Source of the DNA: an uncultured Bacteroidales bacterium
GTDB taxonomy: Bacteria > Bacteroidota > Bacteroidia > Bacteroidales > UBA932
Assembly: GCA_900317925.1 (NCBI GenBank)
Contig: ONIQ01000029.1
Coordinates: forward strand, 1-36,292
Reading direction: 5' to 3'
DNA length: 36,292 nucleotides
Every line of letters begins with the position of its first letter. Positions within the stretch are counted from its first letter, which is position 1. Of this stretch, positions 9,408-15,871 are shown piece by piece. The notes below the pieces were generated by a model. It did no database searches. It saw only the letters and a program-made list of their open reading frames with translations, and was not told the origin of the DNA. The position numbers were made by a program, and so were the translations under genes.

Positions 9408-9466
9408 ATTTTATCGCATTTTGTCGCATTATAACTCCTTGAAAGTTAACACAATACTTAACACAA
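9408..9466. repeat. Two short tandem repeats, 10-bp and 12-bp units
   Basis: ATTTTATCGC then ATTTTGTCGC (9408-9427) is a 10-bp tandem repeat with one mismatch. Shortly after, TTAACACAATAC then TTAACACAACTG (9446-9469) gives a 12-bp period in which TTAACACAA repeats perfectly. AAGGAG (about 9392) and CTCCTT (about 9436) also form an inverted pair around the first repeat. Such clusters occur at recombinase or replication-protein binding sites, but no recombinase gene is nearby. Confidence 0.4.
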
Positions 9467-9537
9467 CTGAGCAAAAATGGCACTCTGTGAAGTCTGGAAG
9501 CCACTGTAATGTTTTTATTTGATAATTAGCTATTCTG

Positions 9538-9571
9538 AAGAGGGTGACTCAAAAGGAGTTACCCTCTTTTT
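9538..9571 (+). terminator. Rho-independent terminator
   Basis: AGAGGGTGACTC (9539-9550) pairs with GAGTTACCCTCT (9556-9567), 12 bp with one G.U pair and a 5-nt loop. An A before and a T after extend the stem and the hairpin runs into TTTTT, so it fits the intrinsic-terminator pattern on the plus strand. No intact plus-strand gene ends just upstream, which suggests a lost gene or an untranslated RNA. Confidence 0.7.
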
Positions 9572-9697
9572 GTGGGGTAACTTCATCCAGGTAGCCGTGT
9601 CGCTTCACCCCTGTTCCTTATCAGAACGTCCGAAATTGCCGGTTCAAAAGCGCAAAACTCTTGTGTATATCTACACTGTATGTGTTCCGGTCTAATT

Positions 9698-9758
9698 TAT
9701 TATACTTTTCTTGCAAATTTCAAGAATGATCTCTAATTTTGCAGCGAAAAGTATAATA
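9698..9758 (+). promoter_or_regulatory. hip operon promoter framed by a symmetric operator
   Basis: A perfect 13-bp inverted repeat, TATTATACTTTTC (9698-9710) and GAAAAGTATAATA (9746-9758), brackets a Bacteroidota promoter. The promoter consists of a -33-like CTTG at 9710-9713, a 20-bp spacer and a perfect -7 box TAATTTTG at 9734-9741. A second, inner dyad TTCTTG/CAAGAA (9708-9713, 9721-9726) overlaps the -33 element. The predicted transcript starts near 9745, about 24 nt before the HTH gene start at 9769. HipB-type proteins repress their own operons by binding paired palindromes, so these dyads are the natural operators for the product of the next gene. Confidence 0.75.
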
Positions 9759-9768
9759 TATTGGCTAT

Positions 9769-9978
9769 ATGTCCATATTTGCGACTATCTCCACTCGCCG
9801 TAAAACCCTCGGCATCTCCCAGAACGACCTGGCAGAGATGTCGGGCGTTTCGCTGGCCACTATCAAGAACATAGAGAGGGGGGTGGGGAACCCCTCCTTT
9901 GAGACGGTGGAAAAGATCCTTTCAGTCCTGGGGATGGAGATCTTTTTCAAAGTGCGGAACCCCTTCGACAAGCAATAG
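9769..9978 (+). CDS. hipB: HipB-like XRE-family antitoxin/repressor
   Basis: This 69-residue protein is essentially one XRE-type helix-turn-helix domain. The HTH runs over about residues 16-39 (ISQNDLAEMSGVSLATIKNI), with the usual Q, A-x-x-S/T-G-V-S and I-x-x-I/W-E-x-G positions. The C-terminal segment VEKILSVLGMEIFFKV is the dimerising strand seen in HipB proteins. Established role of the family: a dimeric DNA-binding antitoxin that autorepresses the operon and sequesters the HipA/HipT kinase. It is the first gene of a three-gene operon; the next gene begins 8 bp after its stop, and an operator-like inverted repeat flanks its promoter. Confidence 0.85.
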   Translation: MSIFATISTRRKTLGISQNDLAEMSGVSLATIKNIERGVGNPSFETVEKILSVLGMEIFFKVRNPFDKQ

Positions 9979-9986
9979 CCTAAGGC

Positions 9987-10307
9987 ATGAGACAACTGGG
10001 AATATACAACAACAACGTCCTGGCCGGAGTGCTCACCGAGCAGGTTCCGGGCAAGGACTATGTTTTTACGTACGAACCTGCTTACCTTGCCTCGGGTGGC
10101 GTGCCGGTATCGGTGACGCTTCCGCTTCAATCGGCCCCCTACGAGTCTGAAAGCCTGTTTCCTTTTTTTGTGAATTTGCTGCCAGAAGGCGCCAATAGGT
10201 CCATTATTTGCAGGAAGTATCGCATCGACGAAGATGACATCTTCGGCCTGCTGATAGTTATGTCTGGCCGAGACTTTATTGGTGCCATAAGTGTTCGACC
10301 GTTATGA
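9987..10307 (+). CDS. hipS: HipS-like protein: stand-alone HipA N-terminal subdomain
   Basis: This 106-residue protein corresponds to the small N-terminal subdomain of HipA, here encoded separately. Diagnostic features are the opening LGIYNNNVLAGVL strand-turn-strand, the LPLQSAPYES segment, the FPFFVNLLPEGANR motif (about residues 58-71) and the closing GLLxxxSGRDFIGAISV (G94, D96, G99, A100), all standard for HipA_N. In the described tripartite HipBST system this subunit, HipS, acts as the antitoxin for the HipT kinase. The gene's TGA overlaps the ATG of the next gene in ATGA, so the two are translationally coupled. A recent split of a single HipA gene is unlikely because the arrangement is clean and split HipA loci are common in Bacteroidota. 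Confidence 0.8.
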   Translation: MRQLGIYNNNVLAGVLTEQVPGKDYVFTYEPAYLASGGVPVSVTLPLQSAPYESESLFPFFVNLLPEGANRSIICRKYRIDEDDIFGLLIVMSGRDFIGAISVRPL

Positions 10308-11275
10308 TAGAGATGCCCGCATACAGCCCGCGTGTCTTGAAGACCCTGTTCTTTGGAAGGCAAGTGTCGCCATATCTGGATTTCAGCATAAAGGGGTTGA
10401 AGAATTCGGATGTGGCGGTTTCCGCCATGGAGCGAATTTCTGTCTCTGGGGTGCAGGAGAAATTCCCAGCCGTCATCGACGGTGGAAAGATTCGTCTGGC
10501 CCGGGAGGGGGAGCGTTCCACACATATCCTTAAGCCTGCCCCGTGGGACGAGACCATTGCTACGCGCCGGCATATCCCTGCCAATGAGCATCTGACCATG
10601 CAGATTGCCTCGCAAGAATACGGCATCCAGACGGCTGCTAACGGTCTTTGTGTGTCATCGGACGGGCAACTGGTGTATATTACTCGTCGGTTTGATATCC
10701 TTCCGGATGGCACCAAAGCCGAGATGGAGGATTTCGCCTCTGTATGCGAACGCAATGAGCAGACGGATGGGCTCCATTTCAAGTATAGTGGAACCTATGA
10801 AGATATTGCTGTTGGTATTAAGAAATATGTTTCCGTCTGGATGGTGGATATGGAACGGTTTTTTGACCTGGTGGTCTTTAACTACATCTACGGGAATGGT
10901 GACGACCACTTGAAGAACTTCTCCTTGATCCGTCAAGGAGAGGATTACCGTCTGGCTCCGGCCTACGATCTGCTGAACACCAGCCTGCACGTGCAGGGGG
11001 ACGATTTTGGCTTGGATGGAGGACTGTCGGTCAATATGTTCCGCAGCGACGAGTACGAACGCACCGGACATCCTTGTCGGGATGACTTTGAGAGGTTTGC
11101 ATCCCTGATAGGGCTTGTTCCTATCCGCGCAGCAAGGTTGCTGGATCGGTATATGACTGTTCCGGAAGAGACGCTATTGCTGATTCGTGGCTCTTTCCTT
11201 CCGGAGAAGATGCAACGGCACTATCTGCGGATTGTGAAGGAAAGAGTGGCAAGGTTTGGCAGGAGTGCGACGTGA
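10304..11275 (+). CDS. hipT: HipT-like serine/threonine kinase toxin (HipA kinase core)
   Basis: This 323-residue protein is the kinase core of the HipA family without its N-terminal subdomain. Visible motifs are the Gly-rich/autophosphorylation loop ISVSGVQEKF (S46 and S48 form an S-V-S pair, like the S-I-S of HipT), the ATP-binding THILKP with K77, the catalytic loop GNGDDHLKNFSL with D200 and N205, and the metal-binding LAPAYDLLN with D222. The 22-residue D200-D222 spacing fits HipA. HipA-family kinases phosphorylate aminoacyl-tRNA synthetases (GltX for HipA, TrpS for HipT), arresting translation; the target here is not predictable. HipS plus HipT together (429 residues) equal a normal single-chain HipA. 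All key residues are present, so it is probably active. Confidence 0.85.
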   Translation: MIEMPAYSPRVLKTLFFGRQVSPYLDFSIKGLKNSDVAVSAMERISVSGVQEKFPAVIDGGKIRLAREGERSTHILKPAPWDETIATRRHIPANEHLTMQIASQEYGIQTAANGLCVSSDGQLVYITRRFDILPDGTKAEMEDFASVCERNEQTDGLHFKYSGTYEDIAVGIKKYVSVWMVDMERFFDLVVFNYIYGNGDDHLKNFSLIRQGEDYRLAPAYDLLNTSLHVQGDDFGLDGGLSVNMFRSDEYERTGHPCRDDFERFASLIGLVPIRAARLLDRYMTVPEETLLLIRGSFLPEKMQRHYLRIVKERVARFGRSAT

Positions 11276-11319
11276 GCGGGATTGTTTTTTTAAATAGACC
11301 CGGACACAGTAACGAATCA

Positions 11320-11350
11320 TTCGCTCCCGATACAAAGTTAACTATTTTTG
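11320..11350 (+). promoter_or_regulatory. Likely promoter of the SIS-domain gene
   Basis: A -7 box TATTTTTG (11343-11350) fits TAnnTTTG, and TTCG at 11320-11323 is a 3-of-4 match to the -33 TTTG with a 19-bp spacer. The predicted start leaves a leader of about 55 nt before the ATG at 11411. Confidence 0.5.
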
Positions 11351-11410
11351 TGTAAGAATTTAGCGCGACCCCGGTATTAATATTTGTAACCTATTAAAAC
11401 CGGAGTACAC

Positions 11411-12448
11411 ATGATCGATACCAAACAAATTCTTCCTGCCATCCTTTCTTACGCGCAGTCCGCCGATCTCTCGGCCATTCGTTCCTTTCTCACCACCAAC
11501 CCTGCCGAGCCTTTTGTGGCAATCGGTTCGGGCGGTGCTGAATCGGCAGCCGACCTGGCGGCCTTGCTCTATGGCGCCCGTGGCGGCTTATCTGTCGCTG
11601 TATCTCCCTACACTTTGAACTCGTTCAGCGACGAAACCCTGAAGACGGGTAAAGTCCTGCTGGTCAGTAGGGGTGGCCATAATAACGACATCGTTTATGC
11701 TACCAGACGGGCCCTGAAAGTCAATCCCGGCAAATCGGCGGCACTCAACTTCTCCTGTGGAGACCGGAATGATGCCCGGAAACTGTTCCTCAAAGCCGGT
11801 TCCGAACTGTCGTTCTACACGCCGATGCCTCGTTCCCACGAAGGTTTCGTGTCAACCGGAACTGCGTTCTCATACTTCTCCATCCTTACCCGAATCTTCC
11901 AGCCCGATGTGGATCTGGAAAAGTACAAGATGCTTCCGGAGAAGCCCTATACTCTCTGCCGCAATGACGATTCGCCCTTGACTCCTGCCGACTTTGCCGG
12001 GGTGAAGAGTTACCTCTTCCTCCATGGCAGCTGGGGCCGTCCGGTGGCGAAGAACCTGGAAGGCAAGGCCGTTGAAACGGGTTTGGCTACCGGATGCATC
12101 TGCGATTACCGGAACTACTGCCATGGGCGTTTCATCTTCACTTCCAATCACTTGGAAGACTCAGCCGTCGTTCTGTTCATCTCTCCTCGCGAGCGTGATA
12201 TCGCATACCGGACCCGCAAGTTCCTCCCCGCCGGGGCGAAACTCGTCATCATCGAAACCGAACATGATGCTCCTGAAGCATCGCTGGATCTCCTCATTCG
12301 TGCAACGGAGTTCTTCCACGCTATCTGCACGGTCTACGGACAAGATCCGACTAGCCCCGGGAACCCTGGCCGAATCGACAAACGAGTCCCTATGTGGGTC
12401 CCCTTTATGGCCGAGATGAAGAAATACGGACCTTTATCTTGGTCATAA
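11411..12448 (+). CDS. SIS-domain (sugar isomerase-like) protein
   Basis: This 345-residue protein carries a SIS fold. Its first half begins with FVAIGSGGAESAADLAALL (about residues 36-53), the phosphosugar-binding loop plus helix, followed by VLLVSRGGHNNDIVYATRRA (83-102), which matches the ISxSGxTxD segment. A second half contains CDYRNYCHGRF (about 230-240), like the E/D-x-x-HG element near the active site of two-SIS-domain enzymes, and SPRERD. SIS proteins bind or isomerise phosphosugars; the substrate here is unknown and no sugar kinase or transporter flanks the gene. It sits alone between the hip operon and two broken small genes in an accessory segment. An 8-bp inverted repeat (12430-12452) overlaps its stop codon. 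Confidence 0.75.
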   Translation: MIDTKQILPAILSYAQSADLSAIRSFLTTNPAEPFVAIGSGGAESAADLAALLYGARGGLSVAVSPYTLNSFSDETLKTGKVLLVSRGGHNNDIVYATRRALKVNPGKSAALNFSCGDRNDARKLFLKAGSELSFYTPMPRSHEGFVSTGTAFSYFSILTRIFQPDVDLEKYKMLPEKPYTLCRNDDSPLTPADFAGVKSYLFLHGSWGRPVAKNLEGKAVETGLATGCICDYRNYCHGRFIFTSNHLEDSAVVLFISPRERDIAYRTRKFLPAGAKLVIIETEHDAPEASLDLLIRATEFFHAICTVYGQDPTSPGNPGRIDKRVPMWVPFMAEMKKYGPLSWS

Positions 12449-12505
12449 AGGTAACGATAAAGAAAAATGACCGTATGATTATTTGAATAGATAAAAAACT
12501 GCATT

Positions 12506-12807
12506 ATGGGTGTTTTGGTTAAAACTAAGTTTAATATTGGAGACAAGGTTTGTGATATGAGGACATTGATAAACCTGTCAATGGGGCCATCTCAATACAG
12601 TATATGACATGTTTGAATGATGGCAAACAATTTGGCAAAGAGGCAACACATGCATTATATGTCAATGTTATTGGAACTCATAATGAGGCCGAATACCAAA
12701 AGTTTAGGAGTCAGATAGACAGCCTTCTTCAAGAATTGGAGCAATATGCAACCACAGAAGAAGAGATCAGAAGACTAATAACTGATAAGCCTGATGAGGG
12801 CTATTAG
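12506..12807 (+). pseudogene. Small protein gene broken by a one-base frameshift
   Basis: Two overlapping frames read as one small protein. The ATG at 12506 opens MGVLVKTKFNIGDKV and then runs out of frame to a stop at 12605-12607. The +2 frame picks up YEDIDKPVNGAISIQYM and continues through KEATHALYVNVIGT to a stop at 12807. Adding one base near 12555 (TGTGAT|ATGAG) would join them into about 100 residues. The KFNIGDKV opening resembles small phage or mobile-element proteins that begin with a GDxV strand, and the C-terminal part (FRSQIDSLLQELEQY) is helical and acidic. The function is not recognised. A separate 67-codon gene from 12604 is possible, but the conserved-looking protein text upstream in that frame argues for a frameshift. 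Confidence 0.55.
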
Positions 12808-12826
12808 CCTGCCTCAGACTTCCCAT

Positions 12827-12856
12827 ATTGTTTCGCAATTTGCGAAATGAAACAAT
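12827..12856. repeat. Palindrome upstream of a promoter, possible operator
   Basis: TTTCGCAA (12831-12838) and TTGCGAAA (12840-12847) form an almost continuous palindrome. A competing outer pair, ATTGTTTC (12827-12834) and GAAACAAT (12849-12856), overlaps it. The site lies about 20 bp before the -33 element of the next promoter, a typical place for a regulator site. It could also be a terminator for the broken gene upstream, but no T-run follows. Confidence 0.45.
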
Positions 12857-12875
12857 CTATTTAACCTTGCAAAGA

Positions 12876-12907
12876 TTTGCATTAGGCCTCCGTTTGAATT
12901 ATCTTTG
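12876..12907 (+). promoter_or_regulatory. Strong Bacteroidota consensus promoter
   Basis: TTTG (12876-12879), a 20-bp spacer and TATCTTTG (12900-12907) match the -33/-7 consensus at every defined position. Transcription should start near 12911-12914, so the first usable ATG in the transcript is at 12925 (or a leaderless ATG at 12914 in another frame). Confidence 0.75.
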
Positions 12908-12924
12908 CAGAAAATGCTAAGGCT

Positions 12925-13132
12925 ATGTCTGATATTGAAAAACAGGCTGGTAAAGGGAGGTTCGTCGGAAGATGCCGGTGTTGCCAAAGAAGGTGCCGAT
13001 GTGGCAAAATCTGCCCGTCATGAGGTTGAGAAACGTCTTGGCCAAAGTGTGGTCTCCCAAGATAAAGCCATTGCCCATATCAAGTCTCCAGAGGAGTTAC
13101 CATTCCCGGATGAACAGAAGCAGGGACAATAA
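12925..13132 (+). pseudogene. Small gene with frameshift; tail resembles DinD/BRO C-terminal segment
   Basis: From ATG 12925 the frame reads MSDIEKQAGKG and then loses sense, stopping at 13021-13023. The neighbouring frame reads GGSSEDAGVAKEGADVAKSA, then RHEVEKRLGQSVVSQ, and stops at 13132. Removing one G from AAAGGGAGG (about 12952-12960) would join them into about 69 residues. The second part matches the pattern GADVAKxARxxxExxxGxxVVS that I associate with the C-terminus of DinD- and BRO-type proteins of phages and mobile elements. The frame from 12905/12914 stays open but its first 15 residues look like noise. It follows the consensus promoter at 12876-12907. It may be a pseudogene, a sequencing error or, less likely, a programmed frameshift. 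Confidence 0.5.
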
Positions 13133-13156
13133 AATGGAAAGCATTCGGCAAGAACA

Positions 13157-13963
13157 ATGACAGAGAACTGGGAAGTATATGCTGACTGGAATCCGTGGCA
13201 TGGTTGCACCAAGATAAGCCCCGGTTGCAAATACTGCTATGTTTACAGGCAGGATGAGATGTATGGCAGCGAGATTTCCAGCCGCGAATGCAGAAAGACC
13301 GGCAACTTCTATCTCCCTGTCAAGAAAAGGCGCGACAAATCCTGGAAGATAGAAAGCGGGAAGATTGTGTTCACTTGCTTCACTTCGGATTTCCTGTTGA
13401 AAGACGCCGACCCTTGGCGGCCTGAATGCTGGGAAATGATGAAGCGGCGGGACGACCTATATTTCTATTTTTTCACAAAGCGGATAGACCGGTTCATGGA
13501 GTGCATCCCGGAAGACTGGGGCGAAGGCTATGACAATGTAATTGTTGGGTGTACGGTAGAAAACCAGGCCATGGCCGATTATCGGCTTCCCATTTTCCTA
13601 TCCCTCCCCATCAAGCACAAGAGCATCATTGCATCACCGCTTATCTCTGCCATAGACTTGTCTCCCTATTTGGACGAGCAGATAGAGGAAGTCTCTGTGG
13701 GAGGTGAATCTGGAGTTGACGCTCGTCCCTGTGACTACGACTGGGTTCTCGCCATTCGTGAGCAGTGTATTGCCAAAGGCATTCCCTTCCGTTTCCATCA
13801 GACGGGCGCTCATTTCATCAAGGACGGGGAAAAGTACTACGTGAGACGTTGCTATCAACTAAGTCAGGCTCACAAGGCAAATATCGACTACAAGATTGTC
13901 AAATACCTTGTGCCTGAGAAGGTGAGATTCGAGTGGAAAGACAGCGGGTCATCTCTTTTATGA
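13157..13963 (+). CDS. DUF5131 family (phage Gp37/Gp68-like) protein
   Basis: This 268-residue protein opens with WNPWHGCTKISPGCKYCY, which contains the family's CX6CX2C cysteine triad (C17, C24, C27). It also has FTSDFL, TKRIDRF and the GGESGVDARPCDYDWV block (about residues 187-202) followed by PFRFHQTG, all hallmarks of DUF5131. Members are found in phages and mobile elements, resemble radical-SAM-type iron-sulfur proteins, and lack a settled function. The three cysteines could hold a metal cluster. The last residues after about IDYKIVKYL run into the 3' end of the convergent hydrolase gene (65-bp overlap), suggesting the native C-terminus was altered when this segment joined its present neighbour. 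Confidence 0.8.
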   Translation: MTENWEVYADWNPWHGCTKISPGCKYCYVYRQDEMYGSEISSRECRKTGNFYLPVKKRRDKSWKIESGKIVFTCFTSDFLLKDADPWRPECWEMMKRRDDLYFYFFTKRIDRFMECIPEDWGEGYDNVIVGCTVENQAMADYRLPIFLSLPIKHKSIIASPLISAIDLSPYLDEQIEEVSVGGESGVDARPCDYDWVLAIREQCIAKGIPFRFHQTGAHFIKDGEKYYVRRCYQLSQAHKANIDYKIVKYLVPEKVRFEWKDSGSSLL

Positions 13964-15020
13964 AGCGAATCTCGTCTTCGCTGTAGGGGGTATGGTCGGG
14001 ATAGAACAGGTCGTGGAACCAGACGGCCGGTTCTTCTTCAAAGGGGACCGGTTTGCCATCGATGACGGGGTTCCAGGGATAGTGGCACTGCTGTTTCCCG
14101 TTGACTAGGCCATAGCTGAAAGAGCCGATCTTATTTTTCTTAAAGAGGGGAAGGATGGAGAAATAGTCCGATCCTCTTGACCGGGCCATCCATTCAGAGC
14201 ATAGAATCGGCCGGTTGAACTGCTGGCAGTAGTTGACGAATTCGGTGCAGCGCGGGAGGTCGTTATAACTATGGAACGAGATGATGTCGCTGGCGGAGCT
14301 GACGAATTCGGAAATCTCTTTCTGATAGGAACGCGAGTCCGGGGTGGCCCACATCGGCGAGGTGAGGGGCTGGGAGGGATTCACTTCGCGGGCCCAGCGG
14401 TAAACGGCCTTCAGGAAGGGGAGGGTTTCGAATCCTTTGGTGTTCTCCGGCTCATTGTACAGGCACCAGGCGAGGATGCGCGGATCTTTCCGGTACTTTT
14501 TCAAGATCTGTTTAACGTAGCGTTCCATCAGGGGCCACTTCTCCGGATTGTTGACGATGTCTTTTCCGGGAGATGCCATCCAGACGGAATTGTGCACGCC
14601 CGGAACGGGCTGAGGCTGCGGACCCGTGTAGGGATTCTTGATGGTACCTCCATTGGTAAAAATGGTCATCAGGATGCGCAGGCCGTGCTTGTCGGCCAGG
14701 CAGACGGTCTGTTCCAGCCGGTCCATAAATCCCTGGGGATCTTCCTGCCAGACAATGTCGCAGAGGAAGAGCCGGATGGCATTGAAACCTAGATCCTGGG
14801 CCAGGGCCAGTTCGGAATCGACCACATCCGGGCGGAAAAACTCCTTGCCCCAGATTTCGACGGGCGTTCCGCCATAAGAAGGCATGTACACACAACCCAC
14901 CGGCCACGGCTGGGAATCGTACCACTGCCAGGCCTTTTCTTCACTCCATTTTTCTGCGGGGCGGATGCTGCAGCCGATGGCGGCCAGCATACCGGTGAAA
15001 GCGATAAGGATTCTTTTCAT
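13899..15020 (-). CDS. Glycoside hydrolase (TIM-barrel, cellulase/GH5-like) lipoprotein
   Basis: This 373-residue protein has a lipoprotein signal (MKRILIAFTGMLAAIGC, lipid Cys17). The rest is a TIM-barrel of clan GH-A type: LALAQDLGFNAIRLFLCD (about 71-88), LRILMTIFTNGG (115-125), ILAWCLYNEPENT (182-194) with the likely acid/base E190, and RPILCSEWMAR (270-280) with the likely nucleophile E276. Substrate is uncertain; beta-mannan, beta-glucan or another beta-glycan are plausible. It is monocistronic, transcribed leftward from a promoter just before the start codon. Its 3' end overlaps the convergent DUF5131 gene by 65 bp, and the C-terminal residues after FIKEMTR may not be native. Confidence 0.85.
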   Translation of the reverse strand: MKRILIAFTGMLAAIGCSIRPAEKWSEEKAWQWYDSQPWPVGCVYMPSYGGTPVEIWGKEFFRPDVVDSELALAQDLGFNAIRLFLCDIVWQEDPQGFMDRLEQTVCLADKHGLRILMTIFTNGGTIKNPYTGPQPQPVPGVHNSVWMASPGKDIVNNPEKWPLMERYVKQILKKYRKDPRILAWCLYNEPENTKGFETLPFLKAVYRWAREVNPSQPLTSPMWATPDSRSYQKEISEFVSSASDIISFHSYNDLPRCTEFVNYCQQFNRPILCSEWMARSRGSDYFSILPLFKKNKIGSFSYGLVNGKQQCHYPWNPVIDGKPVPFEEEPAVWFHDLFYPDHTPYSEDEIRFIKEMTRCLSTRISPSQAQGI

Positions 15021-15024
15021 ATTC

Positions 15025-15056
15025 CAAAATTAAAGAGTTTGCCGCATAATTCCAAC
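15025..15056 (-). promoter_or_regulatory. Promoter of the glycoside hydrolase gene, nearly leaderless
   Basis: On the minus strand GTTG (15056-15053), a 20-bp spacer and a perfect -7 box TAATTTTG (15032-15025) precede the ATG at 15020. Only four bases separate the box from the start codon, so transcription should begin at or next to the ATG. Confidence 0.65.
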
Positions 15057-15125
15057 CCCCGTTAGGCATTATCAAGCAAAAGTGGTAAATTAGCGGTATG
15101 CTTTGCGTTACATGGGCCAAGTGTT

Positions 15126-15812
15126 ATGATAAAGAAAGAGATAACGATCGCTGGAAAACGGTGCTTTGTTTTTGCGGACGAGGAACCGGAAGTGCTGCTT
15201 GTGGAGCCGATGGATCTGCGTGACCTGGACTTCCTGGACAAGGAGATCGAAACGCTGAAGGCCGGGACCGCCCGCCCGTTTGCCCTGGCCACGCTGATCA
15301 TCGAAGATTGGAACAAAGAACTGGCTCCCTGGGCATCGGACCCCGTCTTCGGGAAAGAGCCTTTCGGCGCCGGCGCACCCGAAACCCTACGGCTTATAGA
15401 AGGGGATTTGGTCCCGGAAATGGAAGCCCTGTTTCCTACGCTGAAGGGCGCTGAAAAGATACTTGGCGGGTATTCGCTTGCCGCTCTTTTCGCACTTTGG
15501 TGCGCGTATGAGAGTCCTTCCTTTACCGGGATCGCTGCGGCATCTCCTTCGGTCTGGTATCCCGGCTGGATGGATTTCGTCCGGACGCACACGCCCCGTG
15601 CCGGGAAGATCTACCTGAGCCTGGGAGACAAGGAGTACAAGTCTAAAAACAAGACGATGGCAACGGTCGAAGATTGTATCCGGGCATATGCCGATATCCT
15701 TTCTGCATCGGACTCCGTAGAGACCACGTTGGAATGGAATCCGGGCAACCATTTTGTGGAAGCCGACAAACGTACTGCCAAAGCGTTTCTATGGGTAATG
15801 ATGCAACCTTGA
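15126..15812 (+). CDS. Alpha/beta-hydrolase, putative esterase
   Basis: This 228-residue cytoplasmic protein has an alpha/beta-hydrolase core. The nucleophile elbow is GGYSLAA (about residues 114-120) with S117. Further matches to putative esterase/enterochelin-esterase-like proteins are FTGIAAASPSVWYPGW (133-148), KIYLSLGDKEY (161-171) with the probable acidic residue, and a late histidine in WNPGNHFVE (H209). No signal peptide is visible. The substrate is unknown. It lies divergently from the glycoside hydrolase (105 bp between starts) and just before the PTS gene, which has its own promoter, so it is probably transcribed alone. Confidence 0.75.
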   Translation: MIKKEITIAGKRCFVFADEEPEVLLVEPMDLRDLDFLDKEIETLKAGTARPFALATLIIEDWNKELAPWASDPVFGKEPFGAGAPETLRLIEGDLVPEMEALFPTLKGAEKILGGYSLAALFALWCAYESPSFTGIAAASPSVWYPGWMDFVRTHTPRAGKIYLSLGDKEYKSKNKTMATVEDCIRAYADILSASDSVETTLEWNPGNHFVEADKRTAKAFLWVMMQP

Positions 15813-15823
15813 CAACCTGTCCC

Positions 15824-15854
15824 TTTGTTTATTTATGAATAAATTCTAACTTTG
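15824..15854 (+). promoter_or_regulatory. Consensus promoter of the PTS operon
   Basis: TTTG (15824-15827), a 19-bp spacer and TAACTTTG (15847-15854) match the Bacteroidota consensus exactly. Transcription should start near 15858, which favours the ATG at 15872 over the frame's earlier starts at 15854-15860. Confidence 0.75.
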
Positions 15855-15871
15855 TGATGATGGAGGTCTCT

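Larger units (their letters stand above)
9080..9697. other. Gene-poor stretch with short repeats and a terminator
   Basis: No convincing gene is visible in this 618-bp A/T-rich stretch. It contains a small hairpin (TACCCC/GGGGTA, 9324-9340), two short tandem repeats (about 9408-9466) and a rho-independent terminator (9538-9571). A 60-codon reading frame on the minus strand near 9112-9294 has no recognisable features. The repeats could be what is left of an attachment site or a lost gene at the left end of an accessory segment; this is inference. Confidence 0.4.

Noticed and set aside
9987-11275. Frameshifted single HipA gene instead of two genes
   Set aside because: The ATGA overlap, complete subdomain ends and the known split HipS/HipT organisation make two genuine genes more likely than a broken one.
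12905-12924. Start of the DinD-like small gene at 12905 or 12914 in the open frame
   Set aside because: 12905 lies inside the -7 box; 12914 is at the expected transcript start and codes for unlike text. A frameshift from ATG 12925 explains the sequence better, although a leaderless start is not excluded.
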